64,000 bases of DNA from Piscinibacter sp. HJYY11 (GTDB lineage Bacteria; Pseudomonadota; Gammaproteobacteria; Burkholderiales; Burkholderiaceae_C). The translations under genes were made by a program, and so were the position numbers. The notes under the pieces are model-generated. The model had not been told where the DNA came from and made no database searches. It saw nothing but the letters and a program-made list of their open reading frames with translations. Below are positions 46,822 to 55,368 of this stretch, piece by piece. Positions within the stretch are counted from its first letter, which is position 1; each line of letters starts with the position of its first letter. Where the stretch lies: assembly GCF_016735515.1 (NCBI RefSeq), contig NZ_JAERQZ010000001.1:2902746-2966745 (forward strand), written 5' to 3'.

Positions 46822-47294
46822 GCCGACGCTCCGCCGCGCAGTGACTTCGCGGCCGACTTGATGGCCTCGCGGATGCGCGGGTAGGTGCCGCAGCGGCAGA
46901 TGTTGGTGATGGCCGCGTCGATGTCGGCGTCGGACGGGTTGCGGTTCTTCGCCAGCAGGTCGGCCGCGGCCATCAGCATGCCGCTCTGGCAATAGCCGCA
47001 CTGCGGCACCTGGTGGTCGAGCCAGGCCTTCTGCAAGGGGTGCGGTTGTGCCGCGGTGCCCAGGGCTTCGATGGTGCGCACCGGCTTGCCCTGCACGGTG
47101 CCGACCGGCGTCACGCAGGAGCGCACGGCCTGGCCGTCCACATGGACCGTGCACGCACCGCAGGCCGCCACGCCGCACCCAAACTTGGTGCCGGTGAGGT
47201 GCAGCACGTCGCGCAGCACCCACAGCAGGGGCATGTCGGCGGGCACCTCGGCCTCGGGCAAAGTGCGGCTCTGGCCGTTGACGCTCAAGTCCAT
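46818..47294 (-). CDS. Molybdenum hydroxylase iron-sulfur subunit, second set (IorA-like)
   Basis: A 158-residue [2Fe-2S] subunit. The plant-type cluster lies in [15 protein letters not shown] and a later Cys in RSCVTP, the second cluster in QCGYCQSGM and [11 protein letters not shown]. It shares ATGA with the large-subunit start. The gene is divergent from the porin at 47467. The ATG at 47294 (MDLSVNGQS) matches the family start; a longer frame is open. Confidence 0.93.
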   Translation of the reverse strand: MDLSVNGQSRTLPEAEVPADMPLLWVLRDVLHLTGTKFGCGVAACGACTVHVDGQAVRSCVTPVGTVQGKPVRTIEALGTAAQPHPLQKAWLDHQVPQCGYCQSGMLMAAADLLAKNRNPSDADIDAAITNICRCGTYPRIREAIKSAAKSLRGGASA

Positions 47295-47392
47295 CGCAGT
47301 CTTCTCATCGACGAGGTGGCGCATTCTCAGCGAATCGAGCGGGGCCGATCACCGCACACAATGCGCCGGCACCAAATGTTGCAGGTACGGCG

Positions 47393-47424
47393 CTTGCATA
47401 CAAGTTGTCTGTCGTCTTCCGACA
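47393..47424. promoter_or_regulatory. Two short dyads in the iorA-porin divergent gap
   Basis: CTTG-CATA-CAAG (47393-47404) and TGTCG-TCTTC-CGACA (47410-47424) lie in the 172-bp region between the divergent genes. Either could be an operator; no match to a known site is claimed. Confidence 0.3.
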
Positions 47425-47466
47425 CCCCGAATTCCTCAAAACCCGAACCGTTGGAGCTCTTTCGCC

Positions 47467-48519
47467 ATGCCACGCCCGCTCTCGTCCAGTTTCGCCAAAC
47501 CCATCGCGCTTGCTGCCGCCGCACTGTGCCTGTCCTACGCACCGGCCCGTGCCCAGTCCGTCAACCTCTACGGGTTGATCGACGTGTCGGCGGGCCAGTT
47601 CCAGGATGCCGGTGCGCCCAAGCTCAAGCGTGTGGAAAGCGGCAAGATGACCACGAGCTACTTCGGCTTCTCAGGCAAGGAAGAGCTGAGCAGCACGCTC
47701 AAGGCCAAGTTCGCGATCGAAGGCTTCTTCGGCGCCGACACCGGCGCCTCGGGGCGCTTTGGCGGTGATGTGTTCTGGGCCCGCTCGGCCTACGTGGGCC
47801 TGGAGGGTGACTTCGGCTCCACCGTGCTCGGCCGCACCACCAACCAGTACTTCGTCTCCACGCTGATCTTCAATGCCTTCGGCGATTCTTTCGGCTATTC
47901 GCCGTCGATCCGCCAGGTGCTCACGCCCAAGGCGGCCATGCTGCCCTTCCTGGGCGACACCGGCTGGAGCAACTCGCTGCTCTATTCGAGCCCGAAGCTC
48001 GGTGGCCTGTCGCTCAACCTGCAAGGCGCGCTCGGCGAAGGCAGCAGCACCACCACGGGCCACAGCTTCGGCGGCAACGCCATCTACTTCGGAGGCCCGT
48101 TCGCCGCGACCGTGGCGTACCAGCGGGTGAAGCACGGCGTCTTCGGCACGCTGCCGGCCCTCATCACCACCGGCTTCAAGTACCAGGAATCGGCGACGGT
48201 CGGCGCGTCCTACGACCTGACGGTGGTGAAGTTCTTCGCGCAGTACAACCTGGTGAAGACCGAGGCGGCGACCGACACCGAAACCCACTACTTCGGCCTG
48301 GGCGCCTCGGCGCCCGTCGGGCCCGGCAAGGTGCTGGCGCAGTACGGTCAGGCCACGGCCGAGTACCCGACGGCCGATGTCGAGAACAAGACGCTCACGC
48401 TCGGCTACGACTACCTGCTGTCCAAGCGCACCGACGTGTACGCCGTCTTCATGCACGACAAGCTGACCGGCGCGGCCAACGGCAACACCTTCGTCGTCGG
48501 CCTGCGGCACCGGTTCTGA
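47467..48519 (+). CDS. Gram-negative porin (betaproteobacterial OmpC-like)
   Basis: A 350-residue outer-membrane porin with a signal peptide (ALAAAALCLSYAPARAQ). The first strands SVNLYGLIDVSAG and YFGFSGKEELSSTLKAKFAIEGFF are typical of betaproteobacterial porins, and it ends in the obligatory aromatic (LRHRF). The loop-3 region is short. It is divergent from the second iorAB set, so uptake of that enzyme's substrate is a possible but unproven link. Confidence 0.95.
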   Translation: MPRPLSSSFAKPIALAAAALCLSYAPARAQSVNLYGLIDVSAGQFQDAGAPKLKRVESGKMTTSYFGFSGKEELSSTLKAKFAIEGFFGADTGASGRFGGDVFWARSAYVGLEGDFGSTVLGRTTNQYFVSTLIFNAFGDSFGYSPSIRQVLTPKAAMLPFLGDTGWSNSLLYSSPKLGGLSLNLQGALGEGSSTTTGHSFGGNAIYFGGPFAATVAYQRVKHGVFGTLPALITTGFKYQESATVGASYDLTVVKFFAQYNLVKTEAATDTETHYFGLGASAPVGPGKVLAQYGQATAEYPTADVENKTLTLGYDYLLSKRTDVYAVFMHDKLTGAANGNTFVVGLRHRF

Positions 48520-48534
48520 CCGGCGGAGTTCACT

Positions 48535-49464
48535 TCAGAGCCGCGCGAGCAGCAGCTCGGCGGCGCGGGCCGGGTCGTCGGCGTCGGTGACGAGGCACAG
48601 GTCCAGCCCATCGCGGCGCTCGCGCACCGCGATGCCTTCGGGCTTCTGGTGCGTGTTGTGCAAGCTGGCCAGCCGGTGCAGCGCCGTGAGCTCGCCGGCC
48701 GCGTTCACCACGCCGACGGCACCGCCGGCGCACGCACCGTCGGCGTAGCTGTCCTGCGTGTCTTCGGCCGCGGCGCAGAAGACCCAGCCGCCGCCCGACA
48801 AGGCCGCACCGTCGGTGAAGCCGAGCGGCACGCCGTCGAGCGCCCCCAGCGCAAGGTGCGTGATCTCCGGCGCCGGCCCGATGCCGCCACGCCCGCCGAT
48901 CGCCGCCACGAGTTGCGCCCGCTGCAGGCGCAGCACCGCGTTGTCGGCCCCGCCTTGCCCGCCGCGGTGCAGCAGCACCAGCTCGTCGCCTTGCAGGAAG
49001 GCGCCTTCGATGTTGATCTCGCCGAGCGCGCTGCGCAGCGGCTGGTAGAGCGCGGTCAACGAGAAGCGGCACAGGTCCTTCGTCGGCCGGCCCTGGCCAT
49101 CGAGCACGAGGGCCACGCCGGTGTCGCGCTGCGGCGTGGAGCCCGAGCCGAGCGCGACCAGTGCCTGCGCGCCGTGCGTGGGGTAGCCCTCGAGCAGCAG
49201 CAGCGCTTCGAAGTCGGCCTTGCGGCGCTTTCGCTCCACCGCGTCGGGCGGCAGGTCGCCGTGCAGCAGGCGGTGCAGGGTGCCGGGGCGCTGGGCGTCG
49301 TCGAACACGGCGAGGTGATGCTCGTCGTCGCACACCACATAGGCGCGGCCGTGCGCGCAGACGAGCCCGCTCGCGGCCGACACATGGTCGAGCCCGCGCG
49401 GGTGCTGCCGCGGCCGGACGGTGAGGGGGCGCAGGGTCTGCGCGAGCAGGGTGGCCGAAGCCAC
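48535..49464 (-). CDS. Hypothetical protein, DUF6929-like
   Basis: A 309-residue protein of a conserved but unassigned family, probably a beta-propeller (repeats such as GLVCAHGRAYVVCDDEHHLAVFD and GFTDGAALSGGGWVFCAAAED). It has no signal peptide or membrane helix. The start is a GTG at 49464; no better ATG is near. No function is proposed. Confidence 0.75.
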   Translation of the reverse strand: MASATLLAQTLRPLTVRPRQHPRGLDHVSAASGLVCAHGRAYVVCDDEHHLAVFDDAQRPGTLHRLLHGDLPPDAVERKRRKADFEALLLLEGYPTHGAQALVALGSGSTPQRDTGVALVLDGQGRPTKDLCRFSLTALYQPLRSALGEINIEGAFLQGDELVLLHRGGQGGADNAVLRLQRAQLVAAIGGRGGIGPAPEITHLALGALDGVPLGFTDGAALSGGGWVFCAAAEDTQDSYADGACAGGAVGVVNAAGELTALHRLASLHNTHQKPEGIAVRERRDGLDLCLVTDADDPARAAELLLARL

Positions 49465-49481
49465 CCCGGCCGGGGCACCGG

Positions 49482-49673
49482 TCAGGCGCCCACCGGCTTG
49501 AAGTAGCGGGCTTCCAGCGTCTTGGCGTTGGTGAGGTGCAGCCGCACCATCAGGCGCTCCATCCAGGTCAGCGGCTGGATGCGCCCATCGGGCATCGCCA
49601 GCACGGGGCCGAGGATGGGTTCGTCTTCAATCCGGGACTCCTGGTACTCGCGGGCTGGGGTCGCGTCGCTCAT
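49482..49673 (-). CDS. Small hypothetical protein
   Basis: A 63-residue soluble protein (EDEPILGPVLAMPDGRIQP in the middle, then TWMERLMVRLHLTNAK). It lies 17 bp before the DUF6929-like gene on the same strand, so the two may be co-transcribed. No family is recognised. A purine-rich ribosome-binding site (GAGGAGG) precedes the ATG. Confidence 0.6.
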   Translation of the reverse strand: MSDATPAREYQESRIEDEPILGPVLAMPDGRIQPLTWMERLMVRLHLTNAKTLEARYFKPVGA

Positions 49674-49809
49674 GAGGCCTCCTCTGGGGGATGAAAGCGG
49701 GCACGAGGCGTGCCTGTAACGGTTTGTAGTCTACGTGGGGCATTTCACGGCCGGAAGGGGGTCCGGCCCCTGGGTAACCCTGGCCTTCGCCTTGATACAC
49801 ACTCGGGGC

Positions 49810-50523
49810 ATGACCGCGTCCGCACTTGCCCATCTGCCGCCCAGCGGCCCGACCGAATTGCTGTTCCTGCTGTTCCACGGCGTGGGGGAGGACGCCTCGA
49901 AGATGACGCCGCTCGCCCAGCGGCTTGCCGCCGAGTACCCGCAGGCGGCGGTGATCTGCCTCAACGCACCCGACCCCTTCGAAGGCGAGGGCGGCCAGGG
50001 CTGGCAGTGGTTCTCGCCGGCGGGGCTGACCGAAGCCTCGCGCGTCGAGCGGGTGGCGGCGGCCTTGCCGCGTTTCATCGCCGTCGTGCGTGCGGTGCAG
50101 CAGCAGTTCCACATGGGCTGGGAGCGCACCGCACTCGCCGGTTTCTCGCAGGGCGCGGTGATGTCGCTCGAAGCGGTGCAGGCCGAGCCGCAACTCGCCG
50201 GCCGCGTGCTCGCCTTCGCCGGCCGCCATGCCACGCCGCCCGCCCACGCGCCGGTCGACACCACGGTGCACCTCTTCCACGGCATGACCGACCGTGTGAT
50301 CCCGCCCGGCCCGGCCATCGACTCGGCCGAGCGACTGGTCGCGCTCGGGGGCGATGTGACCGCCGACGTGCTGCCGCACATCGGCCACGAGCTGCACCCG
50401 GCGCTGATGGACAAGGCCATCGAGCAGCTGCGCACCTTCCTGCCGAAGAAGGTGTGGCGCGAGGCGATGAGCGATGCGCCGGTGATTTCAGGCAGCGCGT
50501 CGAGCCGGGACCTCGGGCACTAG
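49810..50523 (+). CDS. Alpha/beta hydrolase, carboxylesterase/phospholipase type (YpfH-like)
   Basis: A 237-residue cytoplasmic esterase of the carboxylesterase 2/YpfH group. It shows FLLFHGVGED (oxyanion region), nucleophile elbow AGFSQGAVMS, the acid in HGMTDRVIP and the His in HIGHELHP, all at family spacing. Such enzymes hydrolyse short-chain acyl esters. It overlaps the 3' end of the convergent carboxypeptidase by four bases. Confidence 0.9.
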   Translation: MTASALAHLPPSGPTELLFLLFHGVGEDASKMTPLAQRLAAEYPQAAVICLNAPDPFEGEGGQGWQWFSPAGLTEASRVERVAAALPRFIAVVRAVQQQFHMGWERTALAGFSQGAVMSLEAVQAEPQLAGRVLAFAGRHATPPAHAPVDTTVHLFHGMTDRVIPPGPAIDSAERLVALGGDVTADVLPHIGHELHPALMDKAIEQLRTFLPKKVWREAMSDAPVISGSASSRDLGH

Positions 50524-52223
50524 TCCAGCGACACCTCGGCGCGCACCGCGCCCGCGCGGTCGGCCTGCGCACTCAGCGCGAGGCGCGTGCCTTTCGGTGC
50601 CCGCACCACCCATTCGCCCACGGCCCGATCCCCGGTCACCTCGCGGTGCGGCAGGAAGGCCTGCAGCGAGTTCGGCGGCGCATGGCCTTCGAGCTGCGGG
50701 CCGTCGATGCGCTCCTGCCCGCTGACGAGCGACACCGTCGGGTCGCCGGCCGGCAGGTGGATCTCGAACACCACGCCGCGCACCACCTTGCGCTCGAGCG
50801 CGCGCTTGGTCACGTAGGCCGGCAGCCAGCCGCTGTTGCCAACGGCAAAGCGCACGCGCCAGGTATCCGGCCCGAGCGCGCGCACTTCGGTGCGCAGCAC
50901 TTCGAGCCGGGGCAGCGAGAGCGCGACCTGCGTCATCCACTTCGGGAAGCGCGCCACCTCGCGCTCGCGCAGGTGCGGCGGCGGGTTGCGCCAGTAGTTC
51001 ATCTTGTCCCAGCCGCCGATCTCGACCGCGCCGAGCTGCGGGTGCAGGAAGGGTTTCCAGTCGACGTGCGCGAGCCCACCGCACTGCTCGTCGCTCCACT
51101 TCAGCAGCTTCAAGTCGTCTTCCACCGGGTGCTCGCGGTACCAGTCGATCCACTTGTACTCGGTGATGCCGGCCTCGCGATTCGGCGCCCACAGCTCCAC
51201 CACCCAGAAGAGCGCGCCCAGGTGCTCGTAGACCCAGTCCTGCGTGCCGGTGATGACTTCCTTCGGGTGGTACTTGAAGTCGTGCCAGATGCTGACCGCG
51301 GGGTAGCCGGTGAGCTTCTCGCCCAGGGCGCTGAAGCGCTTGTACGACCACAGGTCTTCCGGCGTCATGTCGTCGTCGCCGTGCGTGCCCGGCGGGCGCA
51401 GGATCACGCCGCTGTGCGTGTGGTAGCTGATGCCGGCACCGATGTTGGGGTGCTTCAGGATGAAGTCCACCATCGCCCGCACCTCGGGCTCACTCGTCGG
51501 GTAGGGGCCGGCGCCCACCTGCTCGTGCTCCTGCCGCCAGCCGGCGGGGAAGTTGCGGTTGAGGTCGAGACCCTCGAGGTCCTTGTTGACCCTGATCGTG
51601 AGGCCGTCGTAGTTCTTCACGAAGCCTTCGGGCATCAGCCGGTAGTACTCGCCGCCGAACTCGCCGGGCTCGCGCGGCACCATCAGCCGCGGGTCCTGCG
51701 CGCATTTCTTGTAGGGGCCGTGCGGGTCGCGCTGGCGCATGAAGAGGATGCGGCCGTCGCCGTCGACGTCTTCCATCGTCAGGCCGTCGACGGGCTCCTC
51801 CTCGAAGGGGTAGCGGCGGGTGGACGAGCGGATGTGTCGCGGCCGCTCGGCCAGCGCGAGCTCCGCGCCGTCGGGGTTGAGGCGCGGGCAGAGGTAGACC
51901 ACGCGCGTGTCGAGCAGGTGCGCGATGTCGCGGTCGGTGTCGAAGCCCTGCACCAGCTGCTGCAGGTAGTACAGCACCGCGGTGCTGGCGGTGAGCTCGG
52001 CCGCGTGGATGTTGCCGTCGACCCAGAAGCCGGGCTTGTCGGCCGCGTCGCCGGTGTGCTGGTTGGTGACGGTCGCCACCCAGATGTCTCGGCCCTCGTG
52101 GCTCTTGCCGATGGAGTCGATGCGCACGAGCGCCGGGTAGGCGGTGGCGTAGTCAAACAGCAGCTGCGTCAGCGCGTCGTAGGGGTAGAAGGTGTCGAAG
52201 CGTTGGGCGGGCGGCTGGGGCAT
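50520..52223 (-). CDS. M14-family zinc carboxypeptidase
   Basis: A 567-residue zinc exopeptidase. Zinc ligands are visible as HAAE in VDGNIHAAELTAS and the later His in ISYHTHSG; the Arg/Asn substrate residues follow in LDLNRNFPAGW, and the catalytic Glu is probably in FWVVELWAPN. The C-terminal 130 residues are a beta-rich extension. There is no signal peptide, unusual for a digestive-type M14, suggesting an intracellular role. The start at 52223 fits the family N-terminus. Confidence 0.88.
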   Translation of the reverse strand: MPQPPAQRFDTFYPYDALTQLLFDYATAYPALVRIDSIGKSHEGRDIWVATVTNQHTGDAADKPGFWVDGNIHAAELTASTAVLYYLQQLVQGFDTDRDIAHLLDTRVVYLCPRLNPDGAELALAERPRHIRSSTRRYPFEEEPVDGLTMEDVDGDGRILFMRQRDPHGPYKKCAQDPRLMVPREPGEFGGEYYRLMPEGFVKNYDGLTIRVNKDLEGLDLNRNFPAGWRQEHEQVGAGPYPTSEPEVRAMVDFILKHPNIGAGISYHTHSGVILRPPGTHGDDDMTPEDLWSYKRFSALGEKLTGYPAVSIWHDFKYHPKEVITGTQDWVYEHLGALFWVVELWAPNREAGITEYKWIDWYREHPVEDDLKLLKWSDEQCGGLAHVDWKPFLHPQLGAVEIGGWDKMNYWRNPPPHLREREVARFPKWMTQVALSLPRLEVLRTEVRALGPDTWRVRFAVGNSGWLPAYVTKRALERKVVRGVVFEIHLPAGDPTVSLVSGQERIDGPQLEGHAPPNSLQAFLPHREVTGDRAVGEWVVRAPKGTRLALSAQADRAGAVRAEVSLD

Positions 52224-52268
52224 GGCGCGAGGGTAGCGGCGACGAGACCCCCATCTTGCCGCAGGGCC

Positions 52269-52299
52269 TTGACATAGAGTGCACTCTAGATCGCCCAAT
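52269..52299 (+). promoter_or_regulatory. MerR-type promoter with a 14-bp perfect palindrome
   Basis: TTGACA (52269-52274) is followed at once by the perfect palindrome TAGAGTGCACTCTA (52275-52288), then CCCAAT (52294-52299) as a -10 with a 19-bp spacer. This long spacer filled by a dyad is the hallmark of MerR-family promoters. It drives the SnoaL-like gene and the merR gene behind it, which implies autoregulation. The layout is read directly; binding is inferred. Confidence 0.75.
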
Positions 52300-52333
52300 G
52301 CGGAGCTCCCCCTCACCTCACCAGGAGCTGACC

Positions 52334-52777
52334 ATGAGCACCACCACCCTCACTGCCGAGAACACCCGCGTCGCCCGCCGCTTCATTGAGTGCTTCAACG
52401 CGAACGACATCGCAGGCGCACTCGACCTCTTCGCGCCCGACATCTGCTACCGGCTGATGGGCAAGCCCGACCGCCTGCCGAGCTCAGGCCCGAAGGACAA
52501 GGCGCAGATCGCCGAAGTCTTCGAGCGCATGAACTCGCGGCTGAACGGCGGCCTGCGCATGTGGGTCAAGAACACCATCGCCGAACGTGACCAGGTGGCG
52601 ATGGAAGTGGAGTCGCGCGGCGAGCTGAAGAACGGCCGCATCTACAACAACGAGTACCACATGCTCGTCACGCTGCGCGACGGCAAGATCGTCGACCTGA
52701 AGGAGTACTACGACTCCTTCCACGTGTGGGACACCTGGTTCCGCCGCGACGAGCCCACTCCCGAGACGAGCAGCTGA
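52334..52777 (+). CDS. SnoaL-like (NTF2-fold) protein
   Basis: A 147-residue small alpha+beta protein of the SnoaL/NTF2 fold (RRFIECFNANDIAGALDLFAPD at the start, GKIVDLKEYYDSFHVWDTW at the end). Members are isomerases, hydrolases or ligand binders. It is the first gene behind the MerR-type promoter and is coupled by TGATG to the merR gene, so it is probably the regulated target. The reaction is unknown. Confidence 0.88.
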   Translation: MSTTTLTAENTRVARRFIECFNANDIAGALDLFAPDICYRLMGKPDRLPSSGPKDKAQIAEVFERMNSRLNGGLRMWVKNTIAERDQVAMEVESRGELKNGRIYNNEYHMLVTLRDGKIVDLKEYYDSFHVWDTWFRRDEPTPETSS

Positions 52778-53259
52778 TGCCCCGCAAGCCCGGCACCCTG
52801 AAGATCGGCGAGCTGTCTCGCCGCACTCTGCGCAGCGTGCACACCATCCGGTGGTACGAGGCGCAGGGCTTGATGCCGGGCGTGCAGCGCGACAGCGCCG
52901 GCCGGCGGCTCTACCAGGAAGAACACGTGGCCTGGCTCGACCTGATGGAGCGCCTGCGCCTGACCGGCATGACGATCAGCGAGATGCGGCGCTACGCCAC
53001 GCTCGTGAAGCAGGGCAAGGCCACCATCGCCGACCGGCATGCGCTCTTCGCGGCGCACCGCGAGCGTGTGCTCGCGACCATCGAAGACTGGAAGATCGGC
53101 CTCGCCCTGCTCGACCGCAAGCTCGACTACTACGGCGAGTGGCTGTCGACCGGCCGACGGCCGACGGTCGGCCCCTACGAAGTCACGCCACCGGCGCGCC
53201 GTCCACGAACACTCGCAGCTCGCCCGGCGCGAACGGCTGCCAGGTCTCGTCCGCGGTGA
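52777..53259 (+). CDS. MerR-family transcriptional regulator
   Basis: A 160-residue regulator. The DNA-binding wing and helix-turn-helix (about 8-50) read KIGELSRRTLRSVHTIRWYEAQGLMP, then the dimer coiled-coil (about 85-125). There is no Cys-rich metal loop, so the aldehyde/electrophile-type branch (AdhR/NmlR-like) is likelier than a metal sensor. The gene starts inside the stop of the SnoaL gene (TGATG). Its last 77 bases overlap the convergent amidotransferase gene, and the Arg/Pro-rich tail encoded there is unusual. Confidence 0.9.
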   Translation: MPRKPGTLKIGELSRRTLRSVHTIRWYEAQGLMPGVQRDSAGRRLYQEEHVAWLDLMERLRLTGMTISEMRRYATLVKQGKATIADRHALFAAHRERVLATIEDWKIGLALLDRKLDYYGEWLSTGRRPTVGPYEVTPPARRPRTLAARPARTAARSRPR

Positions 53260-53938
53260 GCGGCTCCGTCACGACGACGGCCACGCGGTCGTGCGGCGTG
53301 GTGACGGCGGCGAAGTCGACGCTCATGTCCTCGTCCTGCAGGCGCGCGGCGCGAAACGGGTGCTGGCGCACGATGTAGTGCAGGTGCGTCGAGCAGTGCG
53401 CCCACAGCGCCTGGCCGTTGCTCAGCATGAAGTTGAAGGTGCCGTGCGCGGCGATGCGCGGCACCAGCTCGGAGAGCGTGTGCGTGAGCTCGGTGATGGT
53501 CGGCACGCCGGCGTGTGCTTTTGCAAGCTCCTGCATCAGCCAACAGAAGGCGCGCTCGCTGTCGGTGTCGCCCACCGGGCGGAAGGCACCATGCAGCGTG
53601 GGCGCATAGGCCTTCAGGTCGCCGTTGTGCGCGAAGGCCCAGTAGCGGCCCCACAGCTCGCGCTGGAAGGGGTGGGTGTTCTGCAGCGTCACCCGGCCCT
53701 GCGTGGCCTTGCGGATGTGCGCGATGACGTTGGCACTGTGGATCGGGTAGCGCCGCACCATCTCGGCCACCGGCGACGACTCGGCGCTCTGCGCGTCGAC
53801 GAAGAGGCGCACGCCGGCGTCTTCGAAGAAGGCGATGCCGAAGCCGTCCTTGTGCTCCTCGGCCCGCTTCGAGAAGCCGGTGAAGCTGAACATCAGGTCG
53901 GTCGGGGTGTTCGCGTTCATGCCCAACAGCTGGCACAT
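53183..53938 (-). CDS. Class II glutamine amidotransferase (YafJ-like)
   Basis: A 251-residue Ntn-hydrolase. Catalytic Cys2 follows the initiator Met (MCQLLGMNAN), and the glutaminase core has FAHNGDLK, HIRKATQGRV and THPF at family spacing. There is no synthetase domain, so the acceptor is unknown, as in other YafJ-type proteins. The 3' end overlaps the convergent merR gene by 77 bases. Confidence 0.93.
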   Translation of the reverse strand: MCQLLGMNANTPTDLMFSFTGFSKRAEEHKDGFGIAFFEDAGVRLFVDAQSAESSPVAEMVRRYPIHSANVIAHIRKATQGRVTLQNTHPFQRELWGRYWAFAHNGDLKAYAPTLHGAFRPVGDTDSERAFCWLMQELAKAHAGVPTITELTHTLSELVPRIAAHGTFNFMLSNGQALWAHCSTHLHYIVRQHPFRAARLQDEDMSVDFAAVTTPHDRVAVVVTEPLTADETWQPFAPGELRVFVDGAPVA

Positions 53939-53944
53939 CGTCGG

Positions 53945-55144
53945 TTACTCCGTGAACAGTCGGAACACACCCTTGGCGCTCAAGAGCTGCGCCGGGTTGC
54001 TGGTCTCTTCGAGCACGCCGGCCATGCGCCGCACCAGGCGCTCGCTCTTGCGGGCGCGCCAGATCAGCAGGTCGACGAGCCACGGGTGGGCGTTGACGCG
54101 GTTGGCGCGCTCGTAGAGCTGGAAGCGCGGCTTGAGCGTGTGCAGGCTCTGCTCGTAGCTGAGGCGCACCTCGGCGTCGGAGCGCTTCGAGAGGAGCGCT
54201 TCCGCTGCGAGCAGGCCGGTCTCGAGCGCCTTGCCGATGCCTTCACCGGTGAAGGCATAGGTGCTGCCCGCGGCCTCGCCCGTCACCAGAAGGCCCGGGC
54301 GGCTGTGGCGCGCACCGTCGAGCGTGCAGCGCAGCGGCGCGCCTTTCAGCGGGCCCAGCAGCTCGCCGCCGGCCGTCAGCTCGCGGGCCGGTGCGTAGAA
54401 CTCGCAGAAGCCCTCGAACAGGCGCTTCAGGTTCACGTCTTCCTTCGCATGGCCGAAGACGCCCACGCCGATGTTGAACACGCCCTCGCCACACGGGAAG
54501 ATCCAGCCGTAGCCCGGGCGCAACTTGCGGTGCCACACCACTTCGAGCGCCTTGATGCGGCCGGCCTGCGCCTCGTTCTTCACATAACCCCGCAGCGCCA
54601 CGGCAGATGGCCCCTGGCGCTCGCACAGGCCGGCGGCCAGCAGCGCCTGCGGCACCGCGCCGGTGGCGAGCACCACCCACTCGGCGTAGACCTCGCGCGT
54701 CTCGTCGCCCTGCGAGAGCGACGCGCCGCAGACACGCCCGGCGGTGTCGGTGAGCGGCGCGTCGAAATGCACCGGCGCAAACATGCGCGCGCCGGCCCGC
54801 ACGGCGTTGCGGCAGACGATGTCGTCGAGCTCTCGCCGCGGCAGCACCGCCAGGCGGCCCGGCACGTCGACACGGCCGCCGCGCGGCGCGATGCAGCCCA
54901 CGTGGGTGGCGCGTTGCGCACGCGCCATCACTTCCTCCAGCACGCCCAGGCGCGCGAGTGCGGCGTGGGCATCGGGGATCAGCCCGTCGCCGCACACCTT
55001 CTCGCGCGGGAAGCTGCGCTGGTCGACCAGCACCACGTCGTTGCCGGCGCGCGCGAGGGCTGTCGCGGCCGCACTGCCGGCGGGGCCGGCGCCCACCACC
55101 AGCACGTCGCAGCGCGATGGAAGTTGGGCCAGGGTCAGGTTCAT
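53945..55144 (-). CDS. Geranylgeranyl-reductase-family FAD oxidoreductase
   Basis: A 399-residue flavoprotein with an N-terminal FAD site (DVLVVGAGPAGSAAATALARAG), the family motif REKVCGDGLIPDA, and later GYGWIFPC and VTGEAAGSTYAFTGEGIGKALETG. The family reduces isoprenoid double bonds or acts on similar lipids; the substrate here is not known. The start at 55144 (MNLTLAQLPSRC) fits the FAD fold. It lies 6 bp before the amidotransferase gene on the same strand, suggesting co-transcription. Confidence 0.88.
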   Translation of the reverse strand: MNLTLAQLPSRCDVLVVGAGPAGSAAATALARAGNDVVLVDQRSFPREKVCGDGLIPDAHAALARLGVLEEVMARAQRATHVGCIAPRGGRVDVPGRLAVLPRRELDDIVCRNAVRAGARMFAPVHFDAPLTDTAGRVCGASLSQGDETREVYAEWVVLATGAVPQALLAAGLCERQGPSAVALRGYVKNEAQAGRIKALEVVWHRKLRPGYGWIFPCGEGVFNIGVGVFGHAKEDVNLKRLFEGFCEFYAPARELTAGGELLGPLKGAPLRCTLDGARHSRPGLLVTGEAAGSTYAFTGEGIGKALETGLLAAEALLSKRSDAEVRLSYEQSLHTLKPRFQLYERANRVNAHPWLVDLLIWRARKSERLVRRMAGVLEETSNPAQLLSAKGVFRLFTE

Positions 55145-55368
55145 CCGGTAAGCATAGCGGCCCGCCCGTTGCGCGCTGCGCACCGGCCTTGTGGCAGGCT
55201 GGCGCAGCCGGCCCGCAAGGCGATGCCGCAAGTGGCTTCATGTTGCGGGAAAACACCTTGTTGTGACGGGTTGGCGATCTCCTGATGATCCTTCGGCAAC
55301 CTGCGGCCTCGACGCAGGAGACGATGGTGGCGCAGCACCGACCACCGCAGACACAGGAGACCTCCCGC

